Assembly: GCF_018069565.1 (NCBI RefSeq)
Contig: NZ_JAGPNL010000001.1
Coordinates: forward strand, 310,001-374,000
DNA length: 64,000 bases
Direction of reading: 5' to 3'
From: Streptomyces tagetis
GTDB lineage: Bacteria; Actinomycetota; Actinomycetes; Streptomycetales; Streptomycetaceae
Under the pieces are notes generated by a model. That model had not been told where the DNA came from. It searched no databases and saw nothing but the letters and a program-made list of their open reading frames with translations. A program made the translations under genes and the position numbers. Numbering within the stretch: the stretch's first letter is position 1; every line of letters begins with the position of its first letter. This document shows positions 25,462 through 34,224 of the stretch, in pieces.

Positions 25462-26213
25462 GAGGTCTTCGTCCAGCGGAAGAGGCGTGCCGCGAGCACG
25501 CCGAAGACCACGGCGAACGCGACGAGCCCGGCGCAGCCCACGCCGATGTCGGAGAGGTCGCCGCGGCCGACCAGGGCGGCCGAGACCGCGTCGTTGAGGT
25601 AGCGCAGCGGCAGTACCAGGGAGATCTTCTGGAGCCACTCCGGCATGGCGTCCAGCGGGAAGAACGACCCGGACAGGAACGCCATCGGCAGCATCAGGAA
25701 GTTGGCGATGGCCGCGACCGACTCGGGGGTGTCGGCGATGCTGCCGATGACGACGCCGAGCAGCAGGAAGGTGGTGATGCCGAGCACCAGGACGGGGAAC
25801 AGCAGCGGCCAGCGGGAGTCGGGCACCAGGTCGAAGCCGGGCAGCATCGCCACCCCGACGAAGAGCACCGACTGGACCAGGCCCACGCCGAGCGCGAGGA
25901 CGTAGCGCGAGCCGATGACGGAGGCGAGCGGGGCCGGCGACATGCGGATCATCCGCAGGATGTCGTCCGCGCGCCACTGCATCAGGGTGAAGCCGATGCC
26001 GAAGACGGCGGCGTTGGCCACGCCCCAGGAGAGCACGCCGGCGGCGGTGTAGGAGAGGTAGGAGAAGCCGCTCTCCTCGACGTCCCGGCCGCGGAAGACG
26101 AGACCGAAGACGACGAGGAAGATCAGCGGGAAGGCGAAGGTGAAGAAGACGGTGGTCTTGTCGCGGACCTGGGCGCGGTAGCCCGCCCCGGTCAGCGCGG
26201 TGTAGGCGCTCAT
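25458..26213 (-). CDS. ABC-2 type transporter permease (RiPP export)
   Basis: The 251-residue protein has six hydrophobic segments and the ABC-2 signature. After a cytoplasmic start comes FFTFAFPLIFLVVFG, and near residue 181 is LMLPMAFLSGSFFPLDAMPEWLQ. It overlaps the ATPase gene by 4 bp and the YcaO gene by 4 bp, so it belongs to the RiPP operon. It probably exports the mature peptide, giving both secretion and self-protection. Confidence 0.88.
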   Translation of the reverse strand: MSAYTALTGAGYRAQVRDKTTVFFTFAFPLIFLVVFGLVFRGRDVEESGFSYLSYTAAGVLSWGVANAAVFGIGFTLMQWRADDILRMIRMSPAPLASVIGSRYVLALGVGLVQSVLFVGVAMLPGFDLVPDSRWPLLFPVLVLGITTFLLLGVVIGSIADTPESVAAIANFLMLPMAFLSGSFFPLDAMPEWLQKISLVLPLRYLNDAVSAALVGRGDLSDIGVGCAGLVAFAVVFGVLAARLFRWTKTS

Positions 26214-27178
26214 GCCTGCTGCTCCTGGTTGTTCGAGGCGAGGGGGGCGTCGGTCTGCCGGGTGGTGATGTCGAGGTAGACGTCCTCCAGGCTCGGGGTG
26301 CGGGTCTGCACCCCGTCCAGACCGGTGAGGGGGTCGAGGGCGGCGAGGACGCGGCCGGTGGCGCGGGTCTCCAGGACGAGGTGGCCGCCCTGGACGCTGA
26401 CGGAGTCCACGCCGGGCAGCGCGGCGGCCCGCTCCTCGTCGATCCGGCCGAGCGGGACCAGCAGGCGGCTGCCGGAGCCGAAGGTGCCGATCAGGCGCTG
26501 CGGTTCGTCGGTGACGACGAGCCGGCCGGAGACCAGGATGCCGACGCGGTCGCAGAGGGCCTCGGCCTCGTCCAGGTGGTGCGTGGTGTACACGATGGTC
26601 CGGCCGCGCGCCTTCAGGCCCCGCAGCACCTCCCACAGATCGCGGCGCCCGGCCGGGTCGAGCGCGGCGGTCGGCTCGTCGAGGAAGATCAGCTCGGGTC
26701 CGTGGACCAGCGCGGAGGCGATGGCGAGCCGCTGCCGCTGGCCGCCGGAGAGGCTGTCGACCCGGACGTCGTGCCGGTCGCCGAGCCCCACCGCCTCCAG
26801 CGTGGAGTCGACGGCGGCACGGTCGGCGCCGAACAGGGCGGCCACGGTGCGCAGGTGCTCGTGGACGGTGAGCCGGACGAAGAACGCCGAGGACTGGGTC
26901 TGTACGCCCATCCGGGGCAGCAGGCCGGTGTTGCGCGGCCAGGGGGACTCGCCGAAGACGGCGACCTCGCCGGAGTCGGCCTGCCGCAGCCCCTCCATGA
27001 TCTCCACCAGGGTGGACTTGCCGGCGCCGTTCGGGCCGAGCAGCCCGAAGAACTCGCCGCGCCGGACGTCCAGGGACACCCCGTCGACGGCCCGCCGGCC
27101 GCCGTAACTCTTCGTCACGTCCCTTACGGAGACGGCCGGTTCGGAGTCGGTCCCGGCGGTGGGGGAGGTGGAGCTCAT
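26210..27178 (-). CDS. ABC transporter ATP-binding protein (RiPP export)
   Basis: The 322-residue protein has Walker A GPNGAGKST near residue 53, the signature LSGGQRQRLAIASAL, and Walker B LIFLDEPTAALDP, in the DrrA/CcmA-like drug-export class. The C-terminal 90 residues form the accessory domain of this class. It pairs with the overlapping downstream permease. It starts 45 bp after the M50 gene, behind an upstream GGTACC-rich gap, and is probably co-transcribed. Confidence 0.9.
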   Translation of the reverse strand: MSSTSPTAGTDSEPAVSVRDVTKSYGGRRAVDGVSLDVRRGEFFGLLGPNGAGKSTLVEIMEGLRQADSGEVAVFGESPWPRNTGLLPRMGVQTQSSAFFVRLTVHEHLRTVAALFGADRAAVDSTLEAVGLGDRHDVRVDSLSGGQRQRLAIASALVHGPELIFLDEPTAALDPAGRRDLWEVLRGLKARGRTIVYTTHHLDEAEALCDRVGILVSGRLVVTDEPQRLIGTFGSGSRLLVPLGRIDEERAAALPGVDSVSVQGGHLVLETRATGRVLAALDPLTGLDGVQTRTPSLEDVYLDITTRQTDAPLASNNQEQQA

Positions 27179-27223
27179 ACGGGTACCTCATTCATGATCG
27201 CGTGGTCTTTCGGGTTCGGGGCG

Positions 27224-28540
27224 TCAGTCCAGGACGAGCAGGACGACGGCGGTGACGGAGCCGGCCGCGGCGAGCAGCACGAGGGCGGCGGCGGTGACGG
27301 CGTAGGACGTGTACAGGCGGCGGGCGCGCGGCGGGTAGGCGGCGACTGCGTCGCGTCCGCGCCGGCGCAGCGCGAGGTAGGTACGGGTCTCGGGGGCGAG
27401 GTTGGCGGTGTCGAGGGTGTGGCCGAGGATGCGGTAGCCGTCCAGCGGCGGCAGCGGCACCAGGTTGCTGAGGGCCTGGACGATGCCGACGAAGAGCATG
27501 CCGGTCAGGAGCGGCCGGACGGGGTCGGCCGGGTCGAGCGGCACCCACCACACCGCGAAGGGCAGCAGGAGCAGCAGGTTGGCGTAGGCGCCCGCGGCGG
27601 CGACCACCAGTTTGGCCCGACGGCCGGGCAGGAACAGGTAGTTGTCGACCGTGCAGTACATCATGAGCGCCGGGAAGCGCCAGCGCAGCCCGATTTCGGT
27701 GACCGTGCCGCCGTAGTGCCGGGCGGCGATGCCGTGGGCGAGTTCGTGCAGGCAGACGCTGATCCAGAGGAACACGGCGAACGGGACCAGCGCGAGCGGC
27801 CTGCCGAGCAGTTCCCGTGTCCCGTCGAGCAGCGCGGGCGGGTCGGCGAGGACGGCGCCGGTCATCACCAGCACGGCGGCCACCAGCGGGAGTTGGACCC
27901 AGGGGTGGAGCAGCGGGCGTAGCAGCCGGTGCAGGCGCCCGGCGGTGGCGTGCGCGTCGGCGACGGTGCGCCGACTGCCCTTCCAGAAGGTGTTGGCGCG
28001 GGCCGGCGGGGGCTCGGGCGGCGCCGGGTCGGGGGAGCCGGCGAGCAGGCCGCGGGTGCCGAGCAGCCCGAGCAGCCGGGTCCACTGCTCCTCGGGCAGC
28101 CGGCGGTGGAAGCGGTCCGCGTAGGCGGTCACGACGTCGTCGAGGGTGCGGTTGCCGTCGAGGCGGCTGATGACGAAGTGCTCCTTGGGGCCGACCTCGA
28201 ACGCGGCGCCGCTCACCGGGTGCTTGATGAGGTGCACGGTGCGCGGTCCGCGCAGCAGGGGCGGGCCGATGAGCACGCCGGTGCGCAGGGCGGGGCGGTA
28301 GGCGCGCAGGGCGGCGGAGCGGTCGGGGGTGCGGTCGGCGGTGCGGAGGGCGGGTCGGTCGGCGGGGCCGTCGGCGGCCGGACCGTCGGGGCCCGCGGCG
28401 GCCCGGGGCGTGGTGTCCGGGCCGGTCGCCGGGGCGGAGGAGCCGTCGGGGGCGCTGTGGGAGGCACCGTCGGGGGCGCCGTCGGCGGCGGTCGCCGTGG
28501 TGGGCGTGGGGGCGGGGTCGGTGTGGCCGGTGGTGCTCAT
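27224..28540 (-). CDS. M50-family intramembrane-type metalloprotease with N-terminal PqqD/RRE-like domain
   Basis: After a 65-residue Ala/Pro/Asp-rich low-complexity start, residues about 85-165 look like a PqqD/RRE-type winged domain (LIKHPVSGAAFEVGPKEHFV, ISRLDGNRTLDDVVTAYADRF). The membrane part (190-438) has the zinc motif HELAH in CLHELAHGIAARHYGG and the third-ligand motif PLPPLDGYRI typical of M50 site-2 proteases. Similar proteins are annotated as putative peptide zinc metalloproteases in RiPP clusters. It probably binds the leader and cleaves it, or helps couple cleavage to export. The ATG overlaps the stop of the preceding gene. The 438-residue length is longer than bare M50 domains because of the leader-binding part. 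Confidence 0.82.
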   Translation of the reverse strand: MSTTGHTDPAPTPTTATAADGAPDGASHSAPDGSSAPATGPDTTPRAAAGPDGPAADGPADRPALRTADRTPDRSAALRAYRPALRTGVLIGPPLLRGPRTVHLIKHPVSGAAFEVGPKEHFVISRLDGNRTLDDVVTAYADRFHRRLPEEQWTRLLGLLGTRGLLAGSPDPAPPEPPPARANTFWKGSRRTVADAHATAGRLHRLLRPLLHPWVQLPLVAAVLVMTGAVLADPPALLDGTRELLGRPLALVPFAVFLWISVCLHELAHGIAARHYGGTVTEIGLRWRFPALMMYCTVDNYLFLPGRRAKLVVAAAGAYANLLLLLPFAVWWVPLDPADPVRPLLTGMLFVGIVQALSNLVPLPPLDGYRILGHTLDTANLAPETRTYLALRRRGRDAVAAYPPRARRLYTSYAVTAAALVLLAAAGSVTAVVLLVLD

Positions 28541-29664
28541 GAGGCGTTCCGTCCGGCGGCCGGCTCGCGCAGCACCCGGCCGAGGACGAAGGCGAGGTAC
28601 GCCTCGTCCCGGATGGTCACGTGCAGCCGGTTGTTGGTCATGTGCATGTACGGCGAGAGCAGGCGGGGCAGCACCGCCGGCAGGTGGGTGACGGTGACCA
28701 GCGGCGCCGCGTCGGCGTCCTCGGTCCGCTGCTGTCCGCTGTCCTCGCGGGCCGGGCCCTCCCAGGCAGGGAAGGCCAGCTCACCCCGCTCCGTCAACTC
28801 CGCCACCCGCTCCCGGAGTTCGAGGCAGTGCTCGGCCCAGCGGCGCAGGAAGGCGGGCAGCCTGGACAGGTCGCCGCTCGCCACGGCCTGCCGCAACCGG
28901 GCGAAGCGCGCGCCGAGCGAGGGCGCCATCCGCTCGTAGGTCTTCTCGTACTCGGTGGAGCCGATGAAGCCGGTGCCGGGGAAGAGCCGGTGCCAGAAGG
29001 CGTAGTAGGAGTCCAGGTAGTCGGCGAGCCGTTCCTCCTCGGGCAGGAAGCAGCTCGCCATCACCATCATGAGCTGGGCGGAGGTGCCGAGCAGCACCGT
29101 GCGCAGGTGCAGGTTCATGCTCCGGTACGCCTCCAGGACCAGGTCGCTGGAGTGCCGGAAGTGCCATTCGGCGAGGTCGACGCCGGCCGGTCCGCCGTAC
29201 TTGGCGTACTCGGGTGCGTAGACCTCGTGGGAGAAGGAGTTGTTGGGTCTCAGGTTCATGCGGCCGTCCGCGCCCATGTAGGCGTCCCGGTCCTCGCCGG
29301 GGAACTCGATGTCGAAGAGGGAGTTGTAGAAGTCCTTGAGGAACCCCGAGTCGACCTCGTAGAGGGCGGGGCGGGTGGTGAGGAAGGCGGTGATGGCGTC
29401 CTCGGCGCGGCGGCGCACCTCGGCCTCGGCGTCGGGGCCGCTCGGGCGCAGGCGGAGCCTTACGTGCGGGCCCTCCAGCCAGTAATTGATGAAGAAGTAG
29501 CCGGACAGCAGGCCGTCCTCGGTGAGCCGGTCGACCAGCGGGCGCACACAGTTTACCAGCAGGGGCTGGGGGTTGGCGGCGTAGAAGACGTGCAGCGCCA
29601 GCCAGGGCGAGGCGGTCTCGCCGGGGGCGGGCCGGAAGGCCGCGGGCTCGGTCAGTTCGGGCAT
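28537..29664 (-). CDS. Thiopeptide-type biosynthesis protein (LanB C-terminal/SpaB_C elimination domain)
   Basis: The 375-residue protein belongs to the thiopeptide-type bacteriocin biosynthesis family. The GYFFINYWLEGPHVRLRLRP motif is typical, as are a C-terminal MHMTNNRLHVT segment and helical stretches with FLRRWAEHCLELRERVAELT. In split LanB systems such a protein removes glutamate from glutamylated Ser/Thr to leave Dha/Dhb. The same family includes pyridine synthases. Only one copy is present here, so elimination is the likelier job. Its start overlaps the end of the large LanB gene by 13 bp. Confidence 0.85.
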   Translation of the reverse strand: MPELTEPAAFRPAPGETASPWLALHVFYAANPQPLLVNCVRPLVDRLTEDGLLSGYFFINYWLEGPHVRLRLRPSGPDAEAEVRRRAEDAITAFLTTRPALYEVDSGFLKDFYNSLFDIEFPGEDRDAYMGADGRMNLRPNNSFSHEVYAPEYAKYGGPAGVDLAEWHFRHSSDLVLEAYRSMNLHLRTVLLGTSAQLMMVMASCFLPEEERLADYLDSYYAFWHRLFPGTGFIGSTEYEKTYERMAPSLGARFARLRQAVASGDLSRLPAFLRRWAEHCLELRERVAELTERGELAFPAWEGPAREDSGQQRTEDADAAPLVTVTHLPAVLPRLLSPYMHMTNNRLHVTIRDEAYLAFVLGRVLREPAAGRNAS

Positions 29665-32489
29665 GACGGTGCGACCTCCGGGGCGGAGTGCGGTGCGGGC
29701 GGGGGGAGTTGGCGACTGGTGTAGGTCTCGACGGCGAGTTCGGCGACGTGCCGGCCGTGGTGTGAGGTGAGGTGGAGTCCGTCCTCGGCGGGAAGCATCT
29801 CGCGGAAGGTCACCCGGTTGCCCGGCTCGCGTTCCACCAGCGCGTCGAAGACGGACAGGGAGAGCGGGCTGTCGAAGTCGAGGTGGACGGGCTTGGCGCC
29901 GGCCGGGCCCCGGCCGGGGCGGGAGACGGTGGCGAAGCAGCGGTCGGGCAGGCCGTGGGCGCGCTGCCAGCGGCGCAGCCCCAGGTAGTGCTCCTCCTCG
30001 CCGGAGCCCGGCGGGCGGACCGGCAGGGCCTCCGCGTCGGCCGTCCAACTCCGCCTGCTCACCACGACGTTGCCGTGCCGGACCCGGGGCCGGCGGGTCA
30101 CGCCGTCCCGCGAGACGCCCTCAGGGACCCCGGCCCACACGTCGAAGGGGGCCATGGTGGAGGGGGAGAGCAGGAGCAGGGTACGGGGGATCTCCGGGAG
30201 CGCGATCGGCACGAGGTAGCCGAGGTAGACCGGGACGACCTCGCGGTCCAGGCGCCGGGAGCGCAGCACCAGGCGGCCGGCCCGCTCGTCGTGCTCGACG
30301 TACAGGTCGTCGAGGTGGATGCGGGCCTCGCCGGGCACGGTGCTGGTCTCGCCCGGACAGACGATCTGGTGGCCGGTGAGCCGTCCGTGCAGGTTGAGGT
30401 TGCTGCTGACCGGACCGCCGGTGACCTCCGCGAGCACGGCGCCCTCGGGGCAGCGGGCGGCCAGCTCCGCGCGCAGCGCCTCGGAGAGGCCGGACGGCGC
30501 CGCCCCCGCCCCGTCCACGGGCGCGGCCGGGCCGTCGTAGAGGTGGGTGAAGCGGCTGAAGGGGAAGGCCACTCCGCCGTAGGACTTGTTCAGCACGACC
30601 AGGGGACGGCCGCCGGGCGGGCGGGAAAGCTGGACGTGGTGGCTCTGCGGCACGAAGTGACCGCTCAGCGGGGCGAGTTCGGAGGTCGTGCCGGCAAGCA
30701 GCTCCGCCGGCAGCTCGATCTCCTCGCTCTCGCGGCCGGCGGCCTCCTCCCACAGGGCGCGCATGCCGGTGTGGAAGTGGCGGCGGGCCCGGTCGAGGGT
30801 CCGCATCTCCTCCTGGCCGAGCCAGTTCTCCTCCGGCAGGTAGGAGCCGTCCTCGGCGAAGGAGCCCCGCTTGGCGGTGAAGGACACGTACTGGTCGAAG
30901 AAGTCCTCGTGGAAGTCGTGGACCAGGCCCAGCAGATCGTCGCACCGCCCGCCCCGGCCGTACCGGGCGAGGAAGAAACCGAGCAGGGTGATCCGCTGCG
31001 GCAGGGTCAGGTCGAACAGCGGCAGGATGCCCTCGACCGCCCGCAGCGCCCGGCCGGTCTCCCCGCCCAGCACGGCGGGACCGCAGACCAGGTCGTCGCC
31101 CGCGCTGACGTCCTCGTACACCAGGGTCTGCGGCAGCGTCGGCTCCTCGGCCCCCACCTCGCGCTGGGCGTCGAGGAGTTGGGCGCGCAGGGTGCTCAGC
31201 AGCGCGCGGCGCTCGGCGACATCGGCCGCCGGGTACCGGGCGAGGCAGTCGGCGGGGCCGTCCAGCGCTCCGGCGAGGCGGTCGGCCCAGGGGACGTCGA
31301 GCGAGCGCAGGGCGGACCGGTAGGCGTCGAGGGGGTCGCGGTCGTGCACGTCCGGGCGGAGCACCGGCACCTGGACCATGCCGAGGTCGAGCAGGGCGGA
31401 CGCGTACCGCTCGCACGCCTCGCGCCCGGCGTCGTGCTCGCTCTCCAGCCAGTCGACCAGTTCCCGGTGGCGCACCGGCGTCCCGCGCCCCCCGAGCCAG
31501 TCGAGGAGCCGTTCCAGGGTGCCGCTGCTGCGCAGGAAGAACAGCCGGTCGCGGACGGCGTCGAAGGTGACGGCGGCCCGGTCGTCGCCCGCGGTCGTCA
31601 CGTGCCGTACGTAGCGGATGCGGTCGGCGTCGCGGCCCCAGCCCGGGGAGAGCACCACCGGCAGGTCCCGGCGCAGCCCCGGGGCAGCGGTGATCAGCTC
31701 GGTCAGCCGGGCCAGCGCCACCACGTTGAGCCGCACCCGGCTCACCCACCGCTCCCCGGCGTCGAGCGCGGCCGACTCGTCGGACGCCTCGCCCGCGAAG
31801 GTGCCGAGGCCGATGCCGGTGAAGGTGCTGAAGGGGCTGGTCTTCAGGGCCGTGCGGTACAGGTACGTCAGCGCCGAACGCTCGATCTTGCGCATCCGGT
31901 TGGCCGGTCGGGCACTGGCGTCGCGCAGGTAGGCGTCGAGCCGTCCGTCGAGCGCGGGGGAGGCGAGCAGCAGCCCGTGACGCAGCCGGTCGTCGGCCAG
32001 CACCTCGCGCAACGCACGCCTGCTCGCCCGCAGTTCGCCGTCCAGCAACCGCGCGCCCTCGGCCCGCAGTTCCTCCAGCCGGGCCCGGTCCCGCAGCCAC
32101 TCGGCGGTGTGCTCGCCGGCCTCCGGGTCCAGCCCGGAGACGAGACCGACGGCGGCCTCCGGGTCGGCCGGGAGCCGGTTGTTGAAGACCTGCCGCCGCA
32201 GCGCGAGCAGCCCGCGGCGCACGGCGGCGCCGTCCCGCTCCTCGTCGGGTCCGCCGGCCGACTTGACCAGGGCGTGGAGCAGATCGCTGAGGTCCGCGCC
32301 GGCGGCCCGCAGCCGCTCCTCCTCGTCCAGGACGGTGTCGGCCCAGCGCCGGGTGCCGGGACAGCGCAGGGGGTGCACGGCCTCGACGGGCAGCCCGGCC
32401 GCGCGCAGCACGAACCGCCGGCCGACCTCCCAGTGGGCGTCGTCGGGGCGGGTGGGGGTGTCCGCCGGGGCGGAGTCTGTGGTGGTCAT
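29652..32489 (-). CDS. LanB-type lantibiotic dehydratase, glutamylation (N-terminal) component
   Basis: The 945-residue protein is the large lantibiotic dehydratase N-terminal domain. It shows RMRKIERSALTYLYRTALKTSPFSTFTGIG near residue 190, long helical stretches, and a GGPVSSNLNLHGRLTGHQIV segment. It should transfer glutamate from glutamyl-tRNA to Ser/Thr side chains of the precursor. The elimination step is encoded by the overlapping downstream gene, a split arrangement known from goadsporin and thiopeptide systems. I chose ATG 32489 because conserved sequence begins there; a reading frame further upstream is only antisense to the SagB gene. Confidence 0.9.
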   Translation of the reverse strand: MTTTDSAPADTPTRPDDAHWEVGRRFVLRAAGLPVEAVHPLRCPGTRRWADTVLDEEERLRAAGADLSDLLHALVKSAGGPDEERDGAAVRRGLLALRRQVFNNRLPADPEAAVGLVSGLDPEAGEHTAEWLRDRARLEELRAEGARLLDGELRASRRALREVLADDRLRHGLLLASPALDGRLDAYLRDASARPANRMRKIERSALTYLYRTALKTSPFSTFTGIGLGTFAGEASDESAALDAGERWVSRVRLNVVALARLTELITAAPGLRRDLPVVLSPGWGRDADRIRYVRHVTTAGDDRAAVTFDAVRDRLFFLRSSGTLERLLDWLGGRGTPVRHRELVDWLESEHDAGREACERYASALLDLGMVQVPVLRPDVHDRDPLDAYRSALRSLDVPWADRLAGALDGPADCLARYPAADVAERRALLSTLRAQLLDAQREVGAEEPTLPQTLVYEDVSAGDDLVCGPAVLGGETGRALRAVEGILPLFDLTLPQRITLLGFFLARYGRGGRCDDLLGLVHDFHEDFFDQYVSFTAKRGSFAEDGSYLPEENWLGQEEMRTLDRARRHFHTGMRALWEEAAGRESEEIELPAELLAGTTSELAPLSGHFVPQSHHVQLSRPPGGRPLVVLNKSYGGVAFPFSRFTHLYDGPAAPVDGAGAAPSGLSEALRAELAARCPEGAVLAEVTGGPVSSNLNLHGRLTGHQIVCPGETSTVPGEARIHLDDLYVEHDERAGRLVLRSRRLDREVVPVYLGYLVPIALPEIPRTLLLLSPSTMAPFDVWAGVPEGVSRDGVTRRPRVRHGNVVVSRRSWTADAEALPVRPPGSGEEEHYLGLRRWQRAHGLPDRCFATVSRPGRGPAGAKPVHLDFDSPLSLSVFDALVEREPGNRVTFREMLPAEDGLHLTSHHGRHVAELAVETYTSRQLPPPAPHSAPEVAPSCPN

Positions 32490-32506
32490 CGGTGTCCTCT
32501 TGGCCG

Positions 32507-34141
32507 TCAGGCGATCTCGTGGCGGAAGTCGGCGGGCGCCGGCCGTTCGTGGCCGAGGGCCATGACGAGCAGCGGGGCCTCGTCGCCGCCGTCCAGGGCG
32601 AGCCGTTCGACGAACGAGACGTTGTCGAAGCCGAGCGCCACCCCGGCGCCCAGGCCCACGGCGGCTGCCGCCAGGTAGAAGCTCTGGGAGACGGCCCCGG
32701 CGGTGCCGACGGCGAGCCGGTAGCCGCGGTCGCCGAGCGCGTCCAGCACCGCCGTGGTCCGCACGGTCGGCAGCAGGACCGCCCCGGCCTGCTCCAGGTT
32801 GTAGTTGGCCAGGAAGTAGTTCTCCTGGAGGAACGTGCCCTGCGCTCCGGCGGCGACCAGGCGCAGGTCGCCCCGGTCGGGGTCGTAGGCGTACGCGCCC
32901 GGCTCCACGCCCTCCACGTGGTTGACGAAGACGTACAGCCGGGCGAGGCGGATCTCGCCGGACGGGTCGGCGTCGCCGGCCAGCCGGGTCCGGGCGCAGG
33001 CCGCGAGCACCGCCGACAGCGGGCCGGTGCCGACCCGGCGCCGGGCGTCGAACCGGCCGAAGCTGGACCGGCGTTCGCGCAGCGTGCGGCGCAGACCGGT
33101 CCCGGGGAAGGCCGGTGCGGGCAGGGGCACGCGGACCCCGCCGCCGTCGTCGGGGAGCGCCGCGGCGGCGGCCAGCGCGCCGGGGGCGGGCCGGTCGGCG
33201 GCGCCCGCCAGGGTCGCGGCGTGCATGGCGCCGAGCGCGTCGAAGTCCCGGAGCGTCCGCGAGCGTTCGGCGTCCCGGTGCCGTACGGCGGGGTCGTGAC
33301 CGGGCCGAGTGACCGGGAGCGCGGGCGCCTCGGCCCGTCCGCGCCGCTCCCAGCGCAGCGGCACCACCGCGAACACCGCCTCCTGCTCGCCCGGCACGCC
33401 CAGCAGCCCGTTCAGCCGGGGTTCGTCGAACCAGAGCACCGGCGCGATCCGCAGGCCCCGGGCGGCGGCCCAGACACGCCACGTCTGCACCAGGGTGCCG
33501 AGGTCGGTGCAGACCACGTGGAAGGAGAAACTGTTGTACTTGAAGGAGTTCTGCCAGTACTTGATGCCGAGGATCAGGTACTGGTCGGTGTCGAGGGCGT
33601 CGGCGGGCGCGTCCGGGCCGAGCGCGTCGCGGACCCGGCCGGTGACGTCGCCGACGAGGAGCCGTTGCAGGGCGTGCCGCTGGACGTCGTAGTGGTGCAG
33701 TCCCGGGGTGAGCGGGCCGGAGGGCCCCGACGCCCAGTGGACGGTGACCGGGTAGAGGCCGCCGCCGCCCGCCGTGCCGCGCGACCAGTTGGCGTGCGTG
33801 TAGAACGGCAGTCCGGCGAGGTCGGTGTTGGCCTGCACGCCGAGCCGGCGCCCGGTCAGGCCGTAGGAGTCCTTGAGCATCGCCGACAGCAGCGGCAGCC
33901 CGAACCCGGCGTCCTGGCCGCCTTGTTGCTCCGGGTGCTCCGGCCCGGTGCCCGGCAGCAGGCCCGGGGCGACCGGGACGTCGGGGAGGTCCTCGGTGCC
34001 GGGCAGGGCGAACGCCTCGGCGTCCGGGTAGAACTTGCCCTTGCGCGGGCCGTCGGCCCAGTTCACGACGTGGTCGGTGGGTTCCATCGGGACGCGGCCG
34101 CGGTGCAGGACGGCGTGCGCGTACTCATGGGCGTATCCCAT
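32507..34141 (-). CDS. SagB/ThcOx-type nitroreductase-like azoline dehydrogenase (tandem domains)
   Basis: The 544-residue protein has two nitroreductase-like halves, as in thiopeptide azoline oxidases. The first half holds GGGGLYPVTVHWASG and the KYNSFSFHVVCTDLG segment. The second has LRRTLRERRSSFGRFDAR, FMN-binding residues, and the end motif AAVGLGAGVALGF. It probably uses FMN to oxidise thiazolines and (methyl)oxazolines to aromatic azoles. ATG 34141 follows GGGGGAG. It lies 83 bp downstream of the YcaO gene and 17 bp upstream of the LanB gene. Confidence 0.88.
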   Translation of the reverse strand: MGYAHEYAHAVLHRGRVPMEPTDHVVNWADGPRKGKFYPDAEAFALPGTEDLPDVPVAPGLLPGTGPEHPEQQGGQDAGFGLPLLSAMLKDSYGLTGRRLGVQANTDLAGLPFYTHANWSRGTAGGGGLYPVTVHWASGPSGPLTPGLHHYDVQRHALQRLLVGDVTGRVRDALGPDAPADALDTDQYLILGIKYWQNSFKYNSFSFHVVCTDLGTLVQTWRVWAAARGLRIAPVLWFDEPRLNGLLGVPGEQEAVFAVVPLRWERRGRAEAPALPVTRPGHDPAVRHRDAERSRTLRDFDALGAMHAATLAGAADRPAPGALAAAAALPDDGGGVRVPLPAPAFPGTGLRRTLRERRSSFGRFDARRRVGTGPLSAVLAACARTRLAGDADPSGEIRLARLYVFVNHVEGVEPGAYAYDPDRGDLRLVAAGAQGTFLQENYFLANYNLEQAGAVLLPTVRTTAVLDALGDRGYRLAVGTAGAVSQSFYLAAAAVGLGAGVALGFDNVSFVERLALDGGDEAPLLVMALGHERPAPADFRHEIA

Positions 34142-34224
34142 GGGCTCCCCCTTTCCTCGGGGCCTCGGTTCCTCGGTGCGGTGGTCCTTCGGCGCGCTCG
34201 CGCCGGGTGCGTACGGGCGGCCGG

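Noticed and set aside
32490..33482. Upstream extension of the LanB frame
   Set aside because: The extension is antisense-like composition overlapping the SagB gene. Conserved sequence begins at the ATG at 32489, 17 bp after the SagB stop.
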